Source: Catenaria anguillulae PL171 (lineage: Eukaryota; Blastocladiomycota; Blastocladiomycetes; Blastocladiales; Catenariaceae). Taken from it: a DNA stretch of 64,000 bases. Numbering within the stretch: position 1 is the stretch's first letter; every line of letters begins with the position of its first letter. A program made the translations under genes and the position numbers. The stretch lies in contig MCFL01000057.1 in assembly GCA_002102555.1 (NCBI GenBank), positions 1 to 64,000 on the forward strand. The letters are read 5' to 3'. Under the pieces are notes generated by a model. The model was not told where the DNA came from. It did no database searches and saw nothing but the letters and a program-made list of their open reading frames with translations. This document shows positions 32,983 through 45,273 of this stretch, piece by piece.

Positions 32983-33864
32983 ATGACGACTCTTCGCCGC
33001 TTCCAGGCCCAGGATCTCTTCAATCTTGGCGCCGTGTATGTTTTGCTTGTTGCCCTTGCTTGCCTCCAATCCATCGTCTCTTGGCCGCACTCTGATCTAC
33101 ATGTCTCACTTGCGTTCCGTTGCTTCATTGTGTGTGCTTTGCAACAGAAACCTCGACCCGCTCACGGAAAACGTATGTACGCAAAATGACTCGCGGAGCC
33201 AATGACAAACGTTGCCACTCACTTATGTCTCGCTTTTCCCTCAGTACAACATCTCCTTTTACCTGTCCTACCTCGCTCGCTGGCCAGAGTACTTTTTCAT
33301 TGCACAATCACCTTCTGGCCGGCCCATGGGCTACATTATGGGCAAGGCTGAGGGCCGCGGCAAGGACTGGCATGGTCACGTAACCGCAGTGACTGTTGGC
33401 TCAGAATATCGCCGATTGGGCCTCGCTCGCCAACTCATGCACATCCTCGAGACAGTTTCGGAATCAACGTACGTGCGGAATCTCAACCTTCCACGCTAAT
33501 CAGTTCCTCATCAATTTGACGCCACCATTTGCGTTTCCCTTAACAGCCATGATGGCTATTTTGTCGACCTGTTTGTGCGAGCGTCCAATGCGGTTGCCAT
33601 CACAATGTATGAAGGACTCGGCTACACGACATATCGTCGAGTGCTCGACTACTATGCCAGTGATACTTCAGTTGAAGATGCGCTCGGTCCGTCACATCGT
33701 CATCCCTTCTCGATTCCTCAGTGGATCGCTCGGCTTTTTGAAATCGCGGTGACTGAGTGTTTGCGTCTTTAGATATGCGAAAAGCCCTTCCTCGAGACGT
33801 CAACAAGGAATCTATCATTCCATTACCTCACCCTGTGCGACCAGAAGACATCAACTTCGATTAG
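32983..33864 (+). CDS. NAA20: N-alpha-acetyltransferase 20, catalytic subunit of NatB
   Basis: Five exons (32983-33035, 33148-33172, 33245-33468, 33547-33686, 33773-33864) encode 177 residues, matching the usual length of about 178. NatB acetylates the N-terminus of nascent proteins starting Met-Asp, Met-Glu, Met-Asn or Met-Gln at the ribosome. Sequence marks are MTTLRRFQAQDLFNLGAVNL (start), DPLTENYNISFYLSYLARWP, MGYIMGKAEG and WHGHVTAVTVGSEYRRLGLA, where RRLGLA is the acetyl-CoA-binding R/QxxGxA loop. FVDLFVRASNAVAITMYEGL and the C-terminal SIIPLPHPVRPEDI, typical of Naa20, complete it. Nothing is missing. Confidence 0.97.
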
Positions 33865-33952
33865 CATGCCGCAAAATGAATCATGTATGTGCTTTTTTGT
33901 AATTCGAGACGGATATAGCATTGCCCCACTTGGTTCCTTGCTTGCACCCTAC

Positions 33953-36900
33953 CTACCCATGATGCTCATGATGGTGGGGGCGATGGTGGCCACTACCCTG
34001 CCTCCTCGCCTGACTCTTTTCGCCCGACGGTAGCGACGCTGAGCCTGTCCGGCGATCCAACACCAAAAATCGTTTCCGCGTCGAAAAGCCCGTGTCTTCA
34101 GTACTCGCGAGTGTTGGGAACACTGGCGGCTCGCTCTCGCTGGACCGATCCGTGCCTCGGCTTCCTGGCGTTGCGAGCCGGCTACCACGAGCACCAAGAG
34201 AAATGGAATGCATCTTTGGTGGCACTGGCGCTGTGAATGTGCGAAACACGGGATCTTGGAGCCCAACACGGCTCGACTTTGCAAATGGCTTTGGATTGAC
34301 AAGCTCAACAGGAAGTGAGCGAGCGAGTCGTTTGAGATGTGCGCCAATGATGCCATCCGCATCCGTCCACTCGACGGGCGGCAGTGAGAATCGGTAGTTG
34401 ATGGATTCGCGTGATGGGTGACAAGTCGAATACTTGGCATTTGCAAACCGACTGTCACGCGCTGACCTCGGCGGACTCGCTGTTTGGCGGGCAAGCTCGC
34501 GTAATCGCTCCTCCTCACGAGCGCGTCGAGCAGCCTCCTTGGCCTCGAGCGCTTCTTGCTCTGCCCGCAAACGCTCAGCAATCAACCGATCTCGCTCTTG
34601 CTTTTCGCGAAGCCGCGCAAGGGCTTCCTGTCGTGCGAGTTCTTCCAAACGTTCTCGTTCCTTTTGGTATGAGATCCAATCGTTGAGGAGGGAAACAATC
34701 GGAGTGTCACTGTCGTCGCGTGTGCCTCCACCAGAGTCTGTCTGCGGGTCTTGTGCCGGCCCGAAAGTCCCCTGCGTTTGCCGAGTGAGTATCGTAGCTC
34801 TCATGAGGACAAGGAGCGTTTTTTTTTTTTTTTCGCGTACCATTTTGAGAAACTTGGCCAGATCTTCCATTGAATTGTGAGCGGGTATGTCAGCTGTTGG
34901 ACCAAGGGACAACATCTGAGTTAGCCGACAAGTCAGTTGTTTCCCACTGGGTTAGAAACATCCATACCGCGTCGTTTCTTGCCGCTTTTCCGCTTCTTTT
35001 TGACCCCAGACTCATCCACTGGCACTGCGCTGCTTGGCTCGCTTGCCGGCACAAGCAGCGTCATGGGAATTCGCCGCACCCATGCCATGGTGTACTTTTT
35101 CGTTAGCGTCAACACATCTCCATCAGGCATGGAATCTCGCTTGGCCATGAATATCAAGTCCTCGACACGTTTGGTCAGTTGTGCAAATTGCGGCTCGTCC
35201 AAGCCAAGCTCGGACATGATGGATCTGGCCTGTTTCTCAACCTCGTCGTCACCATACGACCCGTACAGCAGCAGACATGTCCAGATTTCTGGGTCATCTG
35301 TGCCAAAATTGTTGAGCGCTTGCAAAAGCGTGATGATGAGCTCCTTTTCCAAGTCATTGACAGGCTTGAAAAAAGCTGTGTACAAATATTGCAGATACAA
35401 GTCCAGAATGCGCCGCGGGTGTGAAAATTCGTACTCGTCGTGCAACCAATTCATGAATGCAGCAACCTCCTTTTTGGCCAAAGCATCGCTGCGCTCAAAT
35501 GCACTCAACAACAGTGGGAGCAAGCCGTCGGGGGTCGGGTCCACAAGCAGCTCGCGCTTGACTTTGCCCGATGTCGATTGCTTGACTTTGAACAATTGTT
35601 GCTCTTGGAGAAAGTGAAACTCGAGCGCCTTCGAAATCAGCTTTGGCAAGTCTTCGGGTTCGTCCTCCTCCTCTTCTTTGATTGCGGAGGTTATCGGAAT
35701 ATCGGACAGTGGGATGGAAGGGGGTGGCGGCGGCGGGCGGCCAGAGTTTAGCCTCACATTCTTGCTGGGAGTTGGAGGTTTTGGTGTATCTGGTTTGGTA
35801 CTCGAAGGTGGTTGAGGTGCTGGTGACGCCGGAGGTTCAGGAGTGGTCGGTTTAGGAAGCATGGCAAGCAGACGCTGCAGCCTCGCCTTGTACTGTTCCG
35901 ACCTCTTTTGCTGTTGGTCAATGGACACATTCTTCACACGCCGTTTCCACTTGACCGCCGCCTTCTTTTGCTGACTCGTCCATGACTCCAATTGCGACGC
36001 GTCCATGGTACCCAAAAGATGAGAGTTGGGTAACACGCCGCCAGGCGTGATGGGAGTGTGCGGCTTGGGAGCGGGCATGGTGAGGTCGGTATCTGCAACG
36101 TTGGTGACTGAGCTGTATCTCTGAATGTTGGTGAATGTCTCATCGCCGCGGTCGAGAACCATTTCGTTGTCTTGGAACATCAGTTGGTGGGCAGACATGA
36201 GCGCGGAGTCATCTTGGGACAGGAGTGTGTGCAAGACAGTCTTGCGCATGCTGCGGCGGGAATCCGAGTCGTTGGGTCGAACTGCCATGCGTGAGTAGCC
36301 GCGTGATGCAAGACCTGGGATCATGGGCGGTGGGGACGTGGATGTGGAGGGCTGTCGGGCGACGGTTGTCGACCTCCGGTAAGCATCCCCGAGAGGCAGT
36401 CCAGTGTCATCTAAAGGGAGCATGGCAGGATGCTCCGATCCTCGCCGTTCGGGCTCTTTTGCGGCCAGATTAACAATGTCAATCCAAGGTGTTGAGCGGC
36501 TGGCTGGTTCCCACTTCTTGTTGACAATGCGAGACAGTTCTTGGTTGGGTTCCAACGGCAAAGGCTCTTCGGGAGGGTTACTCTTGTGGAACGCTGACGA
36601 GATACTCTGCACGTAACCGGGTGGCAAGTAATCGGAATGCCGAATGATGTCGATACGGTTGTCCCACGACACTAGCAAATCCATCCACGAGTTGGCGATG
36701 CACATTCCACTGGGTGGGCTTTCAAACTGAATCTCGCGAATCAGCACGTTCCCCGAATCCCACACCTTGATAATGCCGTCAGCGCCAAGTGTCACATACA
36801 ATCCCCAGCGTTTCCGACAGCTCACAGCCATCACGGCATCCGTATGATCGTCATTGCGAGGATGCTGAGGAACTTGGCGGTAGTCACCTGTGCGAAGGTT

Positions 36901-39694
36901 GAAGGTATAGAGCGCGACGACGCCCTCCTCGGTGCCGATGAGGATTTGGCACTCGCAGTTGAGAATGCATGTTGGCATGCTATTGAGAGAAATCGTCACT
37001 TTGGGCATAAGCATGTCCTTTTTGGTTGGACAAACTTGACAAATCCGGACAGTGTGGTCTGGCCAACCCATGTGCAAGCACTGGTTCGTGAGACAACGCG
37101 GGAAACACAATTGGGGAGAGGGACCCGTTATACCTACCATCGCCCATGCTAGCAAGGAGAGTGCTCTTTGCATCCGTAATCATTCGTCGAACTGCTGATG
37201 TGTGCACTTGATACCTTTTGCCAACGGCCCCGTACTTTGTGTACACCACGATTTGCCCATTTGACGTGGCGCCAAAGAGTAGCGTGACAAGTATCTCGCT
37301 TTCCTCGAGTCGGCCGTCGTACACACAGATACAGCAACAGTCTTCGCGCGCTGCTGTGCCAAGTTTCCAGTGACTGACCATGACGCCTGGGTTGGATGTT
37401 GTTGATGCAATCCAAATGTCGCCTGATTCCATCAGGAAGAACAGTCGGTCTGAATATTGCGTCGGAATGTCAGTCAGCGCAGTGCGTCAGCATGACGGAG
37501 GAATAAGCGATACGCACTTGCTTGCGGACTGTAGGAAACGTCCATGGTCCTCATGTTGTGCTGGACGGGAATGCATGTCGTGAGCACCTTTCCTGATTGT
37601 GGCGAGATCAAGCGCCATACACCGTCGTTGGAGCCAACAAGGACGCGGGCAGGGACACGCGACGTTTTAAAGAGTTGAAGAAAGTGAACTGTCGAGCTAT
37701 GGGAAGAGGCAGGGAAGCGGACGCCTCATCGCCAGTTAGCCAAGCGCGAGACATGTTTGGTCGGAGGGTATACAACAGCCGTACTTGACGTGAGACCACA
37801 TTTGGTTCAAAATATTAATTGAATAGATGCTGATTCCCTTTGGCGTGTGGACCCACAGGTTGTGTCGATCTGTCAGGCCGATGGCTTCCACTTCTTCCTT
37901 GACATGCACACTGAAAAGGTGCAAACACGGTGAGAACACGTTCTTCCTCGGGTTTCTTTCCAGTCTTTGCGCAGAGTGTAGTGTATTGCTCGTACCGAAA
38001 TGACTCTTGGAACGTGATCAAATTCCACAGCCGAATCGTTCCATCCCGCGACCCGGACATCACAATGCAGGCATCGTACAGGTGAAGGGACGTTATTGCC
38101 CTCATGTGCCCCTCAAACTCGTGGACCATTGTGTTGTTGAGATTCCATACTTGGACTGAATAAACCATAACGTTAGGGAACAAGTTGACCATCAGGAAAA
38201 CTAGCAATATTCCGTACTGCATCCATCGCTTGTACCAACCAGCAAGTAGTGTAGGGTCGGGTGGAACAGTAGCCGAGTAAATGGCCGAGTGCGTGGCGAG
38301 TCAAGTCGGCTTAATTGGCTCCTTGACTGGGAGTAGATGTACACATGTGGACCTGCACAAATGTAGTACCTCTTACCACCAGACTCGTAGAGCAGGTCGC
38401 TAATCCAATCATCACGAGATTCGGAGCTGTCAAGCTGAATTTCGCCAGATTTGTCGAGCTGAACTTTTACCTCGCCACTGTTCAATTGTGAGCATGTGAG
38501 CCAGCATGATGTGGGACAAACACCAAGCAGGTTGAGGTGAGACATACCGATCAATACTCGTGTCCAGAGTCCAATATGACACAACGTTGACTCCGATGGC
38601 AGCAATCAACTCCAGCTCTGCAATCCATTGAACCCTGCGGGACGCATGAGGAGCTTTAGATTGGTACACACAATCTTTCGATCGCAACAATCAGAGAGTG
38701 AAGGGACATACTTGAGCACGGGCTGCCAAGCTAAGACGTTCCTAATGTGTTCTGCCTTGGCATTGAACGTCTTGATGGTCTCATCGTGCGAGCACCCAAC
38801 GTAAATTCCGTGTTCGGGAATGGGCACCATTTGTGTCAACTCCACTGCCAGAGGCCCGCGAGCAATGAATCGAAATGGCGGCGCGTTTTTTGTGATGTCT
38901 TGAATGAATAGATTGCTTCGATCGTCCAAGAGAGCGGCGGCAACATTCCGCTTGGCATGCCTCGGGGTCCCACCGCCAGATGGGTCGCTACCGTTCATGG
39001 TCTTGAAATCTCTATTCTGTGTACCCTTGCTTGGAGACCCAGTCGCCTGCCGCACCAAATCCTCGATGCTGTCGTTGATTTCAGATCCACTGTCGTCGTC
39101 GCTGCCGCTGTCCGTATCACCACCGTTGCGCTTTGCCTTTAAACCGATTGACCCATGGACGCCACCCTTTTTGGGTCCAGTTGACGAGTGAGCCTTGTGC
39201 GCAACATTACCTCGCGTCCCACCAACGACCAGCCTCTCGTGAACATGTCCGCAAACCAATGGGCGCTTTGATGGGTGGATTCGATACTTGAAATGAATCC
39301 CTTGAGTGATGGTCATGACGTAGGCGATGGGAGCCTTGACTTTGTTCTTTCCGGCGAATATCTCAAACACGTTAATAGTCTTTTCCGGAATCAGGGCAGT
39401 GCGAACTTTGGACCAGTTCTTTGACACTGGACCAGTCTTTTGCTCCGGTGCCCCGGCCATTAGCTGGGGGGCCAAGGCATCTGTCGACTGATCCTGGGTG
39501 GCATCTGACGGTCGAGGCTGTTCAGCACCCCTTGATGAAGTTCTCAAGTCATTTGTGGAGCTTATTGCCAAGGACAATTGTGAGGCGGTGGCAGTTTGTG
39601 ACGCAAGAACATTATGGGAACCGAGGTTGGCGGTGCTTTCAAATCCGACGATGTCACCAGACGCGGAAAAGAGTTGCGACTCGGACACGGACAT
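33953..39694 (-). CDS. WD40-repeat protein with C-terminal coiled coil, WDR87/WDR97-like
   Basis: A long minus-strand gene with about ten exons: 39694 to about 38712, several short exons between 38640 and 37500, about 37432-37150, about 37110 to 34953, a short exon 34915 to about 34840, and the last to 33953. Two runs of WD-like repeats are visible (VGCSHDETIKTFN, YLLVGTSDG, IVMSGSRDGTIRLWNL, TSNGQIVVYTKYG, VTLGADGIIKVWDSGNVL, LLVSWDNRIDIIRHS). A basic Pro-rich linker, an alpha-helical region (LLPLLLSAFERSDALAKKEV) and a strongly charged coiled coil (SYQKERERLEELARQEALAR) follow. Large WD40 proteins of this layout in flagellated eukaryotes include the ciliary WDR87/WDR97 group. The family assignment is tentative and the WD40 content is clear. 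Splitting into two genes near 34930 cannot be excluded. Confidence 0.7.
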
Positions 39695-40333
39695 GGTGGC
39701 GGATATCATGCATAGAATTCATCGGGTGAGAGAGCTATTGAACCTGAGGTCTGTATTGACGTAGAGGAATAGCCAAGTTGCCTACGAAGATGCCGACATG
39801 TCGACTCGTTAGGTGCGGACACGAACGTGACTATTCGTGACGGGTCGCCCGGTCACCTCAGTTCCATTTCGCATGCCGCAACGAAGAATAAAGAACTTGA
39901 ATACGTCCAGAGAGATATCTAACGTATCTGGGGTATAAAGGAAACATGCGCAAAAGTTGGAACTCAAAACGATGTGGGCAAAAGAAAGGCCAAGTCAACA
40001 AAATCCCCAAGCGAATGATGACACAAATCTCCCACACAACCAGCGCCATCGACCCTCAATCACGCCACACATTACACGTTGGCCCACCGAAGAAACCCTA
40101 TGGCCTCAATTGGCGTCTCAACCTGAACGACATGGTGACCTTGCTTTTGGAGATTCAGGGCAACGTTGGTCATGCCGTGGTGAAATGGCGCGAACAACGC
40201 ACGAGCGAGTACTGGCCGCTTGTGCAGGTGGATTGCACCTCCATTGTCGGGTTCCAATCGATCCACTATGGCGCAAATAGCAAAACAGTGCGCATGAGTG
40301 CCCAGAATCAGGAGAATGTTAGTAGATGCCAAA
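39695..40333. other. Intergenic, no supported gene
   Basis: Promoter side of the WDR gene and the 3' side of the next minus-strand gene. A 150-codon plus-strand frame (39946-40398) lies antisense to the neighbouring gene's end and has no domain. I see no other gene. Confidence 0.35.
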
Positions 40334-41193
40334 CTATCCTCTCGCTTCGCCTTCATAGTCCTCAATCCACCCCACAATCACCTCAGGGAACGAAGTGACT
40401 TGCGCCAGCTTAGCATGGTCGTACTCAGTCTCGCGCTCATCATTCCACGGCCAATACCCACTGGATTTGGGGGTGCTGATGGGCTGAATTGGAATGAACC
40501 TATCGTCGGGAATGCGCTGCCGAACAGACCTGCTCAAAAACTGTGCGCTCGGCATGAGTGCTGTCCAATGATACCTTGCGGTATTCAATGACATTAGACT
40601 GATGATGGAGTGGTCAGTGGAAAGAACAGGACCAAAGAACAAGATCCTAATGGGGAGGGTCAACTGACGAGGCAGACGCTTGGTCAGGAAGTAAAGGGTC
40701 CTGAGAGTCAATGGGACGAGGAGATCAAGACCAAGTTGGGCAGTCGGGGAAACGAGAGTGGAATTGGTTAGATCCAAGCATGCCTGGCAATGCGTTGCTT
40801 GCGCAATGCGAATCCTTGCCATCCCCACCAATGCCAATTGCGCGCGGTACAAGAACGCAGGCCCAGGGACGACATCGAAGCGAAGCGAGCTCGTCATGGA
40901 TGTCCTCAAGAATCGGCCAATGCTAAATTGATTGAGTCGTTGGCGCCGCCATTCTTGTCATGGACGCGCTTGTGAAACGACTTGACTTTGCGCTCGACAA
41001 GCCCAATTTGAGTAGAAATCGGTGGGTTGTCGAGGTTCTTTGGCATCGTGAACTGATTTGATCGCGAGTCGGCAATACAGACGGGTCGCAGCTTTCTTGT
41101 TTGGCCGACCATTGGGTTATGATGCTTGACGAGCGACAAAGCGGGCCCCGGCAGATTGGCCGGCAGTGCCGGAGTGTTGGGTGTTGAAAGCAA
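40334..41193 (-). CDS. Unrecognised protein gene, probably several exons
   Basis: Two adjoining frames on the minus strand look coding. The first, 41193-40930, reads MVGQTRKLRPVCIADSRSNQ and SFHKRVHDKNGG. The second, 40924-40334, reads IGRFLRTSMTSSLRFDVVPG, YRAQLALVGMARIRIAQATH and FLSRSVRQRIPDDRFIPIQP, ending EVIVGWIEDYEGEARG. The switch of frame near 40925-40945 could be a short intron or a one-base error. A second short intron may lie near 40640. I recognise no family. It has no signal peptide or transmembrane helix, and the C-terminus is acidic. It may also extend upstream of 41193. Confidence 0.45.
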
Positions 41194-42350
41194 GAAGGCG
41201 GCGATTTTGGTTTGCGAACGCCGTGGCTCTTGGTTTGGTGCCTGTGGTGGTTCGACTGCGGATCAGCAAGTCACAGACGGGTTGTGGATGTTGTAGTAAT
41301 CGTCGAGGTTGAATACAGTTGTGTTCACTCGAGGACACAACTGACTTTCTATTCCAAGATGAGATGAAGCTGGCGACGGCGTTGGCCTCCGCCGTAACCA
41401 TGGGTGATCGATCCGACGGCAGTCCCGAGCCGAAAAAGCGGGGTATCAAACATAGGCAGCATAGCTTGGACACGAGAAGGCCGCCCTTGAAAACGTCACC
41501 TTATGCCCATGATCATCACCAGGGCGCCGGTCCGAATTGGCCGTCAGACGCGAGGTTGGAGCGCGAGATGCTGTGGATGGTGGCGACCTGTTTTCTACGA
41601 CATGCACGGACGAACAGGCAGCAATGAGACATCATGGCACGGGGTCGGTGCCCGCGAGCAGGAGTAAGGCATAGTTCCGAACCAGTCCGAAAGCCAACCA
41701 GGGTTGCAGACGGGATGAGCTGAGTCGTGCACCCACGGCGGAAATGTCGCGATCTCTTTGCTTTGTTCGATGGGAGGCGTCAAACGATTGGCGACGGGTT
41801 CTCGCTACGTACTTCGAAATCGACAGAGCAGAGATGGCCTAGAGGCGGCCGTTGCCGTCGCCTGTCGCTTGCGACTCAGATCGGATCGCCAGCCGTCGGA
41901 CCTGATGCGAGCGACGATGCGCGCCACAGCGCGTGCCGTGAGTGCCACGAGTGCTTGGAGGATGTGCAGCGGGGACCAAATGCGTAATGAGAGTGAAGAA
42001 AAGTCGGCCAGGAAGGTATGCAGGGAGAAAAAGGAAAACTTGGCCCTTTAAGACGATGCCGAACCCAGTTCGATGCATGGCTCCCAATACCTCACGGCGG
42101 CGGGTTTACCAGCGCCGAGCCAGATTTGATTGAGCATCCTTGAGTCCGACCAATGAGCAACATCTTGCCGAGCCGGCCTGCCAAGCAGACCGGCGAGAAT
42201 CCTCCCAAAGTTGTTCGTCAAAAGTTCTCGTTGACATGCGGAATGGGTGTAAATCGAACAACTGGGAGCTGACATAGTGCGTACACGATGCAAAACGTAC
42301 ACACAATATCGGTCTATATTATGAATCCCAGGATGACTCTGATATGGCTC
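41194..42350. other. Intergenic, no supported gene
   Basis: About 1.15 kb. Open frames at 41319-41627 and 41758-42051 show no domain or consistent codon bias. The unrecognised gene to the left may have a first exon near 41470-41250. Otherwise I see nothing. Confidence 0.35.
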
Positions 42351-43992
42351 CTACATTGGGAACGCAGCCAAGGAACTCACCGACCCAGCGACAATGGTGA
42401 CCGCCAAGTTCACGGTCCTTGACGCGGGGCGAGCTTGCATGCGACTGGACCGACGAACCAGTGGACTCGAGGTTGGGGTTGCGTCGTTGGACCCATGGTG
42501 GCTGCCGCCCGAGACCTGAACTTCATAGGAAACAATCAATTGGAACTAGATATCGATGACGCGGGTCAGAAAGTGAGTGCGCTGCAAGTCGCAAGTCGTA
42601 CGAGAAAATGTCAAGTACCTCAACCGGCGACCCAAGCCCACCCCTCGGTGTCACCTGCACCTCAACGGTAATCGAGTTGCCCCTGACCTGCACAATGCCG
42701 TGCGGCGTCATGCCCGCGTCCATGGTTGGCGGCAGGCTCGCGGGGTCCTCAAACTCGTCGTACGCCTGCTGCGTCTCGTCGAATCCCGGCACGGAAAACT
42801 GCGGACACACCAAGTTGACGGATGCAAACACGGAATCCAACGCGGCCAAGGAGATTTGCAAGTCGTCGTCCAGTGGGTTGGTGAATCGCAGCAAGACAGT
42901 TGTTGGATGGTTTTGAACCAAGATGGGCATTGGGTGTGCCAGTGTGATGTTGGGCAAATGCGCGAGCGCAACGTGCTTGATCTTGAACCGTGTTGTTTGC
43001 GCCTTTGGTTCGGGTTTGATGAGCTGCTTGTCACACTGCCGGCACCGTTTTGCGAGTTTGGCGCGCAAATGCGTTCGTAGCGGCAAGAGCCGCTCGAGGA
43101 CGTCGCACATGGGCTGGTTGAGGCGTTGCTCGAGCGTTGGAATGTCCTCGACCCATTGCAGGTCGTGCATGAGCTCGACGCGCCGGTCGTCGCGGGTGTC
43201 GTCGAATGGCGCCATGGGTCGGTAAGGGTCTGGGTTGGACTGATTGCCGCCTGCGCCACCACTACCGCCCAGGGTTGACACGGATTTGGAGGATGAGCCT
43301 GTGATGGACGTGAGCTTGCTCATGGACGAGCGGGACGAGCCAAGGTGTGGGACGTGGCGCTGGAGCGAGCTGAAAGAGGGAGAAAGAAGGGCCAAGTGCG
43401 GTGAGGAAATCCGTGATGAGGAGGTTGGTGCGCGCGAGCTCGATTCGAGGCGACGTTCGAGATCGGCTTTCAAGCTGGCAAACTCTTGGGCGAAGGCAGA
43501 GCCTTGCTCACGCTTGAGAAGGGACCCTCCAAGGCCCGTAGCGCGGTCAAAGACAATGTTTGTTTCGCGCGAGTCCCATCGGCAGAAGCCGCATTGGAGA
43601 AAGTGACGGGTCGGTGGGTTTGGCTGTGAGGGGTCCGACGATGACGATGTGGTCGATGCAGAGGCCGAGGAAGGGTCTGCCAGCACCTGGAGTGCAGACC
43701 GGCACACGGGGCACTCGAAGCAGTTGCGTGCGCAGCGGTTACGGTCATTTTTGACGGACGAGGAGGGCACCTCAAAGAGGCACAGCGGGCAGTAATAGCA
43801 GGTGGGCTCGTTGGCAACACACCGGTTGCAGCGTGAGTCTGCGCAGTCGGGGCAGAAGAGCAGGGCGGTGAGGGGCGCGACGGTGAGCGAGCAGGAGCAG
43901 GCGTAGGCGATGGAGGGCAGGGCAAAGTCGGTGCCGGCGTTGGCGTTGGCGTTGGCGCCCGTGCCCGTGCCATGCACAAAGTCGTTGTTCAT
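42351..43992 (-). CDS. DCTN4: Dynactin subunit 4 (p62)
   Basis: Two exons (43992-42619, 42545-42351; intron 73 bp) encode 522 residues. Dynactin p62 sits at the pointed end of the Arp1 filament and helps dynein cargo choice. The N-terminal half carries the zinc-binding cysteine pairs of the family: CSCSL, CPDCADSRCNRCV, CYYCPLCLFEV, CFECPVCRSAL and CGFCRW. A coiled region and the CRQCDKQL pair (about residue 315) follow. A beta-rich C-terminal half comes next (VALAHLPNITLAHPMPILVQ, TTVLLRFTNPLDDD). The second exon gives FQLIVSYEVQVSGG and TVNLAVTIVAGSV, matching the end of dynactin p62. It is longer than human DCTN4 (460) owing to Ser-rich insertions. Confidence 0.92.
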
Positions 43993-44297
43993 TTGCTTTG
44001 CTTTGCGTTCAGTGGACTGGACTGGACTGGACTGGAGGTTGAGGGTGCACGTGGATTGCGTCAGGATCCCGTATATAATAGGTAGCTATAGGTTATCATT
44101 CGGATTCGCCAGTTCGCGTGCAATTGGGCAATACTAATTGGGCGACGTGATCCGTCCGACCCGATCGGCGGCCCACTCACTCACTCACTCACCATCCCTC
44201 CATCCCGCGTGGGCTTGTCGTGGATTGACCATTGACCACGGTCAATGCATGTCTCCTTAGGTAATTCCAACACCGACTGGGCTGGCCACGATCAACC
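43993..44297. promoter_or_regulatory. Divergent promoter region, DCTN4 and mitochondrial protein gene
   Basis: About 305 bp between divergent starts. A short GGACT tandem (about 44016-44036) lies beside the DCTN4 start, and a TATATAAT-like stretch is at about 44073-44080. An ACTC tandem is at about 44175-44190. Confidence 0.4.
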
Positions 44298-45019
44298 ATG
44301 TACTTGCAATCCCTCCGCTCCGTGCCTCTGACGGCCGCCAGCCGCTCGCGCCTCGGTCTTGGCCTCCGCGCCGTCGCCCGTCCTGCGACCCGCCGCTCCC
44401 TCTCCACCGAAACCACCTCGTCTTCCACGACGACGGCTGCCGCAGCCGCTGCACCCGAGTCTTCATTCCGCGCTCCGCCCTTGCCTCCCCCCAAGAAGCC
44501 CGTCGGTGCCGTGCGGGGCGGCATCATGGGCATGCTCTTTGGATTTGTTGTAGCTGGTGCTACGGGTTACTACTTTTTGTTGGACGATTACTCGGTGTAC
44601 TCAAACGCCCTCTTGACCAACGTTGAGGAACTCGGGTCCTCTGTTGAATCGGTTCGTTTCATCATCATCACCCAACTGTGTCCTGCCAACACTTCCGACC
44701 TCCACCGCCAGCGGCTCACTCTTTCCGCGCCACACGTACAGATTCGCTCCCGGCTTGCCAAGATTGACTCGATCGAATCCGCCGTCAAGTCGCTCAAGTC
44801 AACTGCCATCCACCATGACGATCTCGACAAGGCAAAGCGGGATTTGTACAAGTCTCTGGTGCGCAATCCCTTCACTTCTCTCCATTTCTTGGCACGCCGA
44901 TCCTCATTCTTTGATCCACTGCCACCGCATGCTTGCTCTAGGATGCTATGACTGTCGAGCATTTGGAGCTCAAGACCCGCGTCTGGGCCCTCGAGCAGGA
45001 ACTCAAGAAGCGCGCCTGA
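44298..45019 (+). CDS. Predicted mitochondrial inner-membrane protein with coiled coil
   Basis: Three exons (44298-44651, 44742-44858, 44942-45019) encode 182 residues. The first 40 residues are Arg/Ser/Ala-rich without acidic residues (MYLQSLRSVPLTAASRSRLG), a classic mitochondrial presequence. A Pro-rich spacer and a single transmembrane helix (GIMGMLFGFVVAGATGYYFL, about 75-95) follow. A conserved-looking segment DDYSVYSNALLTNVEELGSS and a helical, charged C-terminus (HLELKTRVWALEQELKKRA) suggest a coiled coil. I know similar small fungal mitochondrial membrane proteins but cannot name a family. Confidence 0.8.
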
Positions 45020-45273
45020 GCGGATTGATGCTTATCTGTACCTTGTTCTTCATTTCTCTTTCCCACCTCCATGTATTACATCCACCTGAATGCGTCTTGA
45101 CGCTGTGTCTCTGCTGTGGGTGGATGCTTGGCACGGTTCCGGATGCTAATCATTCCTTGGTCGGTTGAAAGGGACATGGTCCAAAAGTCTGAAGCCTGCC
45201 ACAACAGCCAAGGTACATACACCGAATCGGGGAAAAAGCATTTCATTCCATATGTACACGATACGCATCGGCG

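Noticed and set aside
39946-40398. 150-codon plus-strand frame
   Set aside because: Overlaps the better-supported minus-strand gene end and has no domain or signal.
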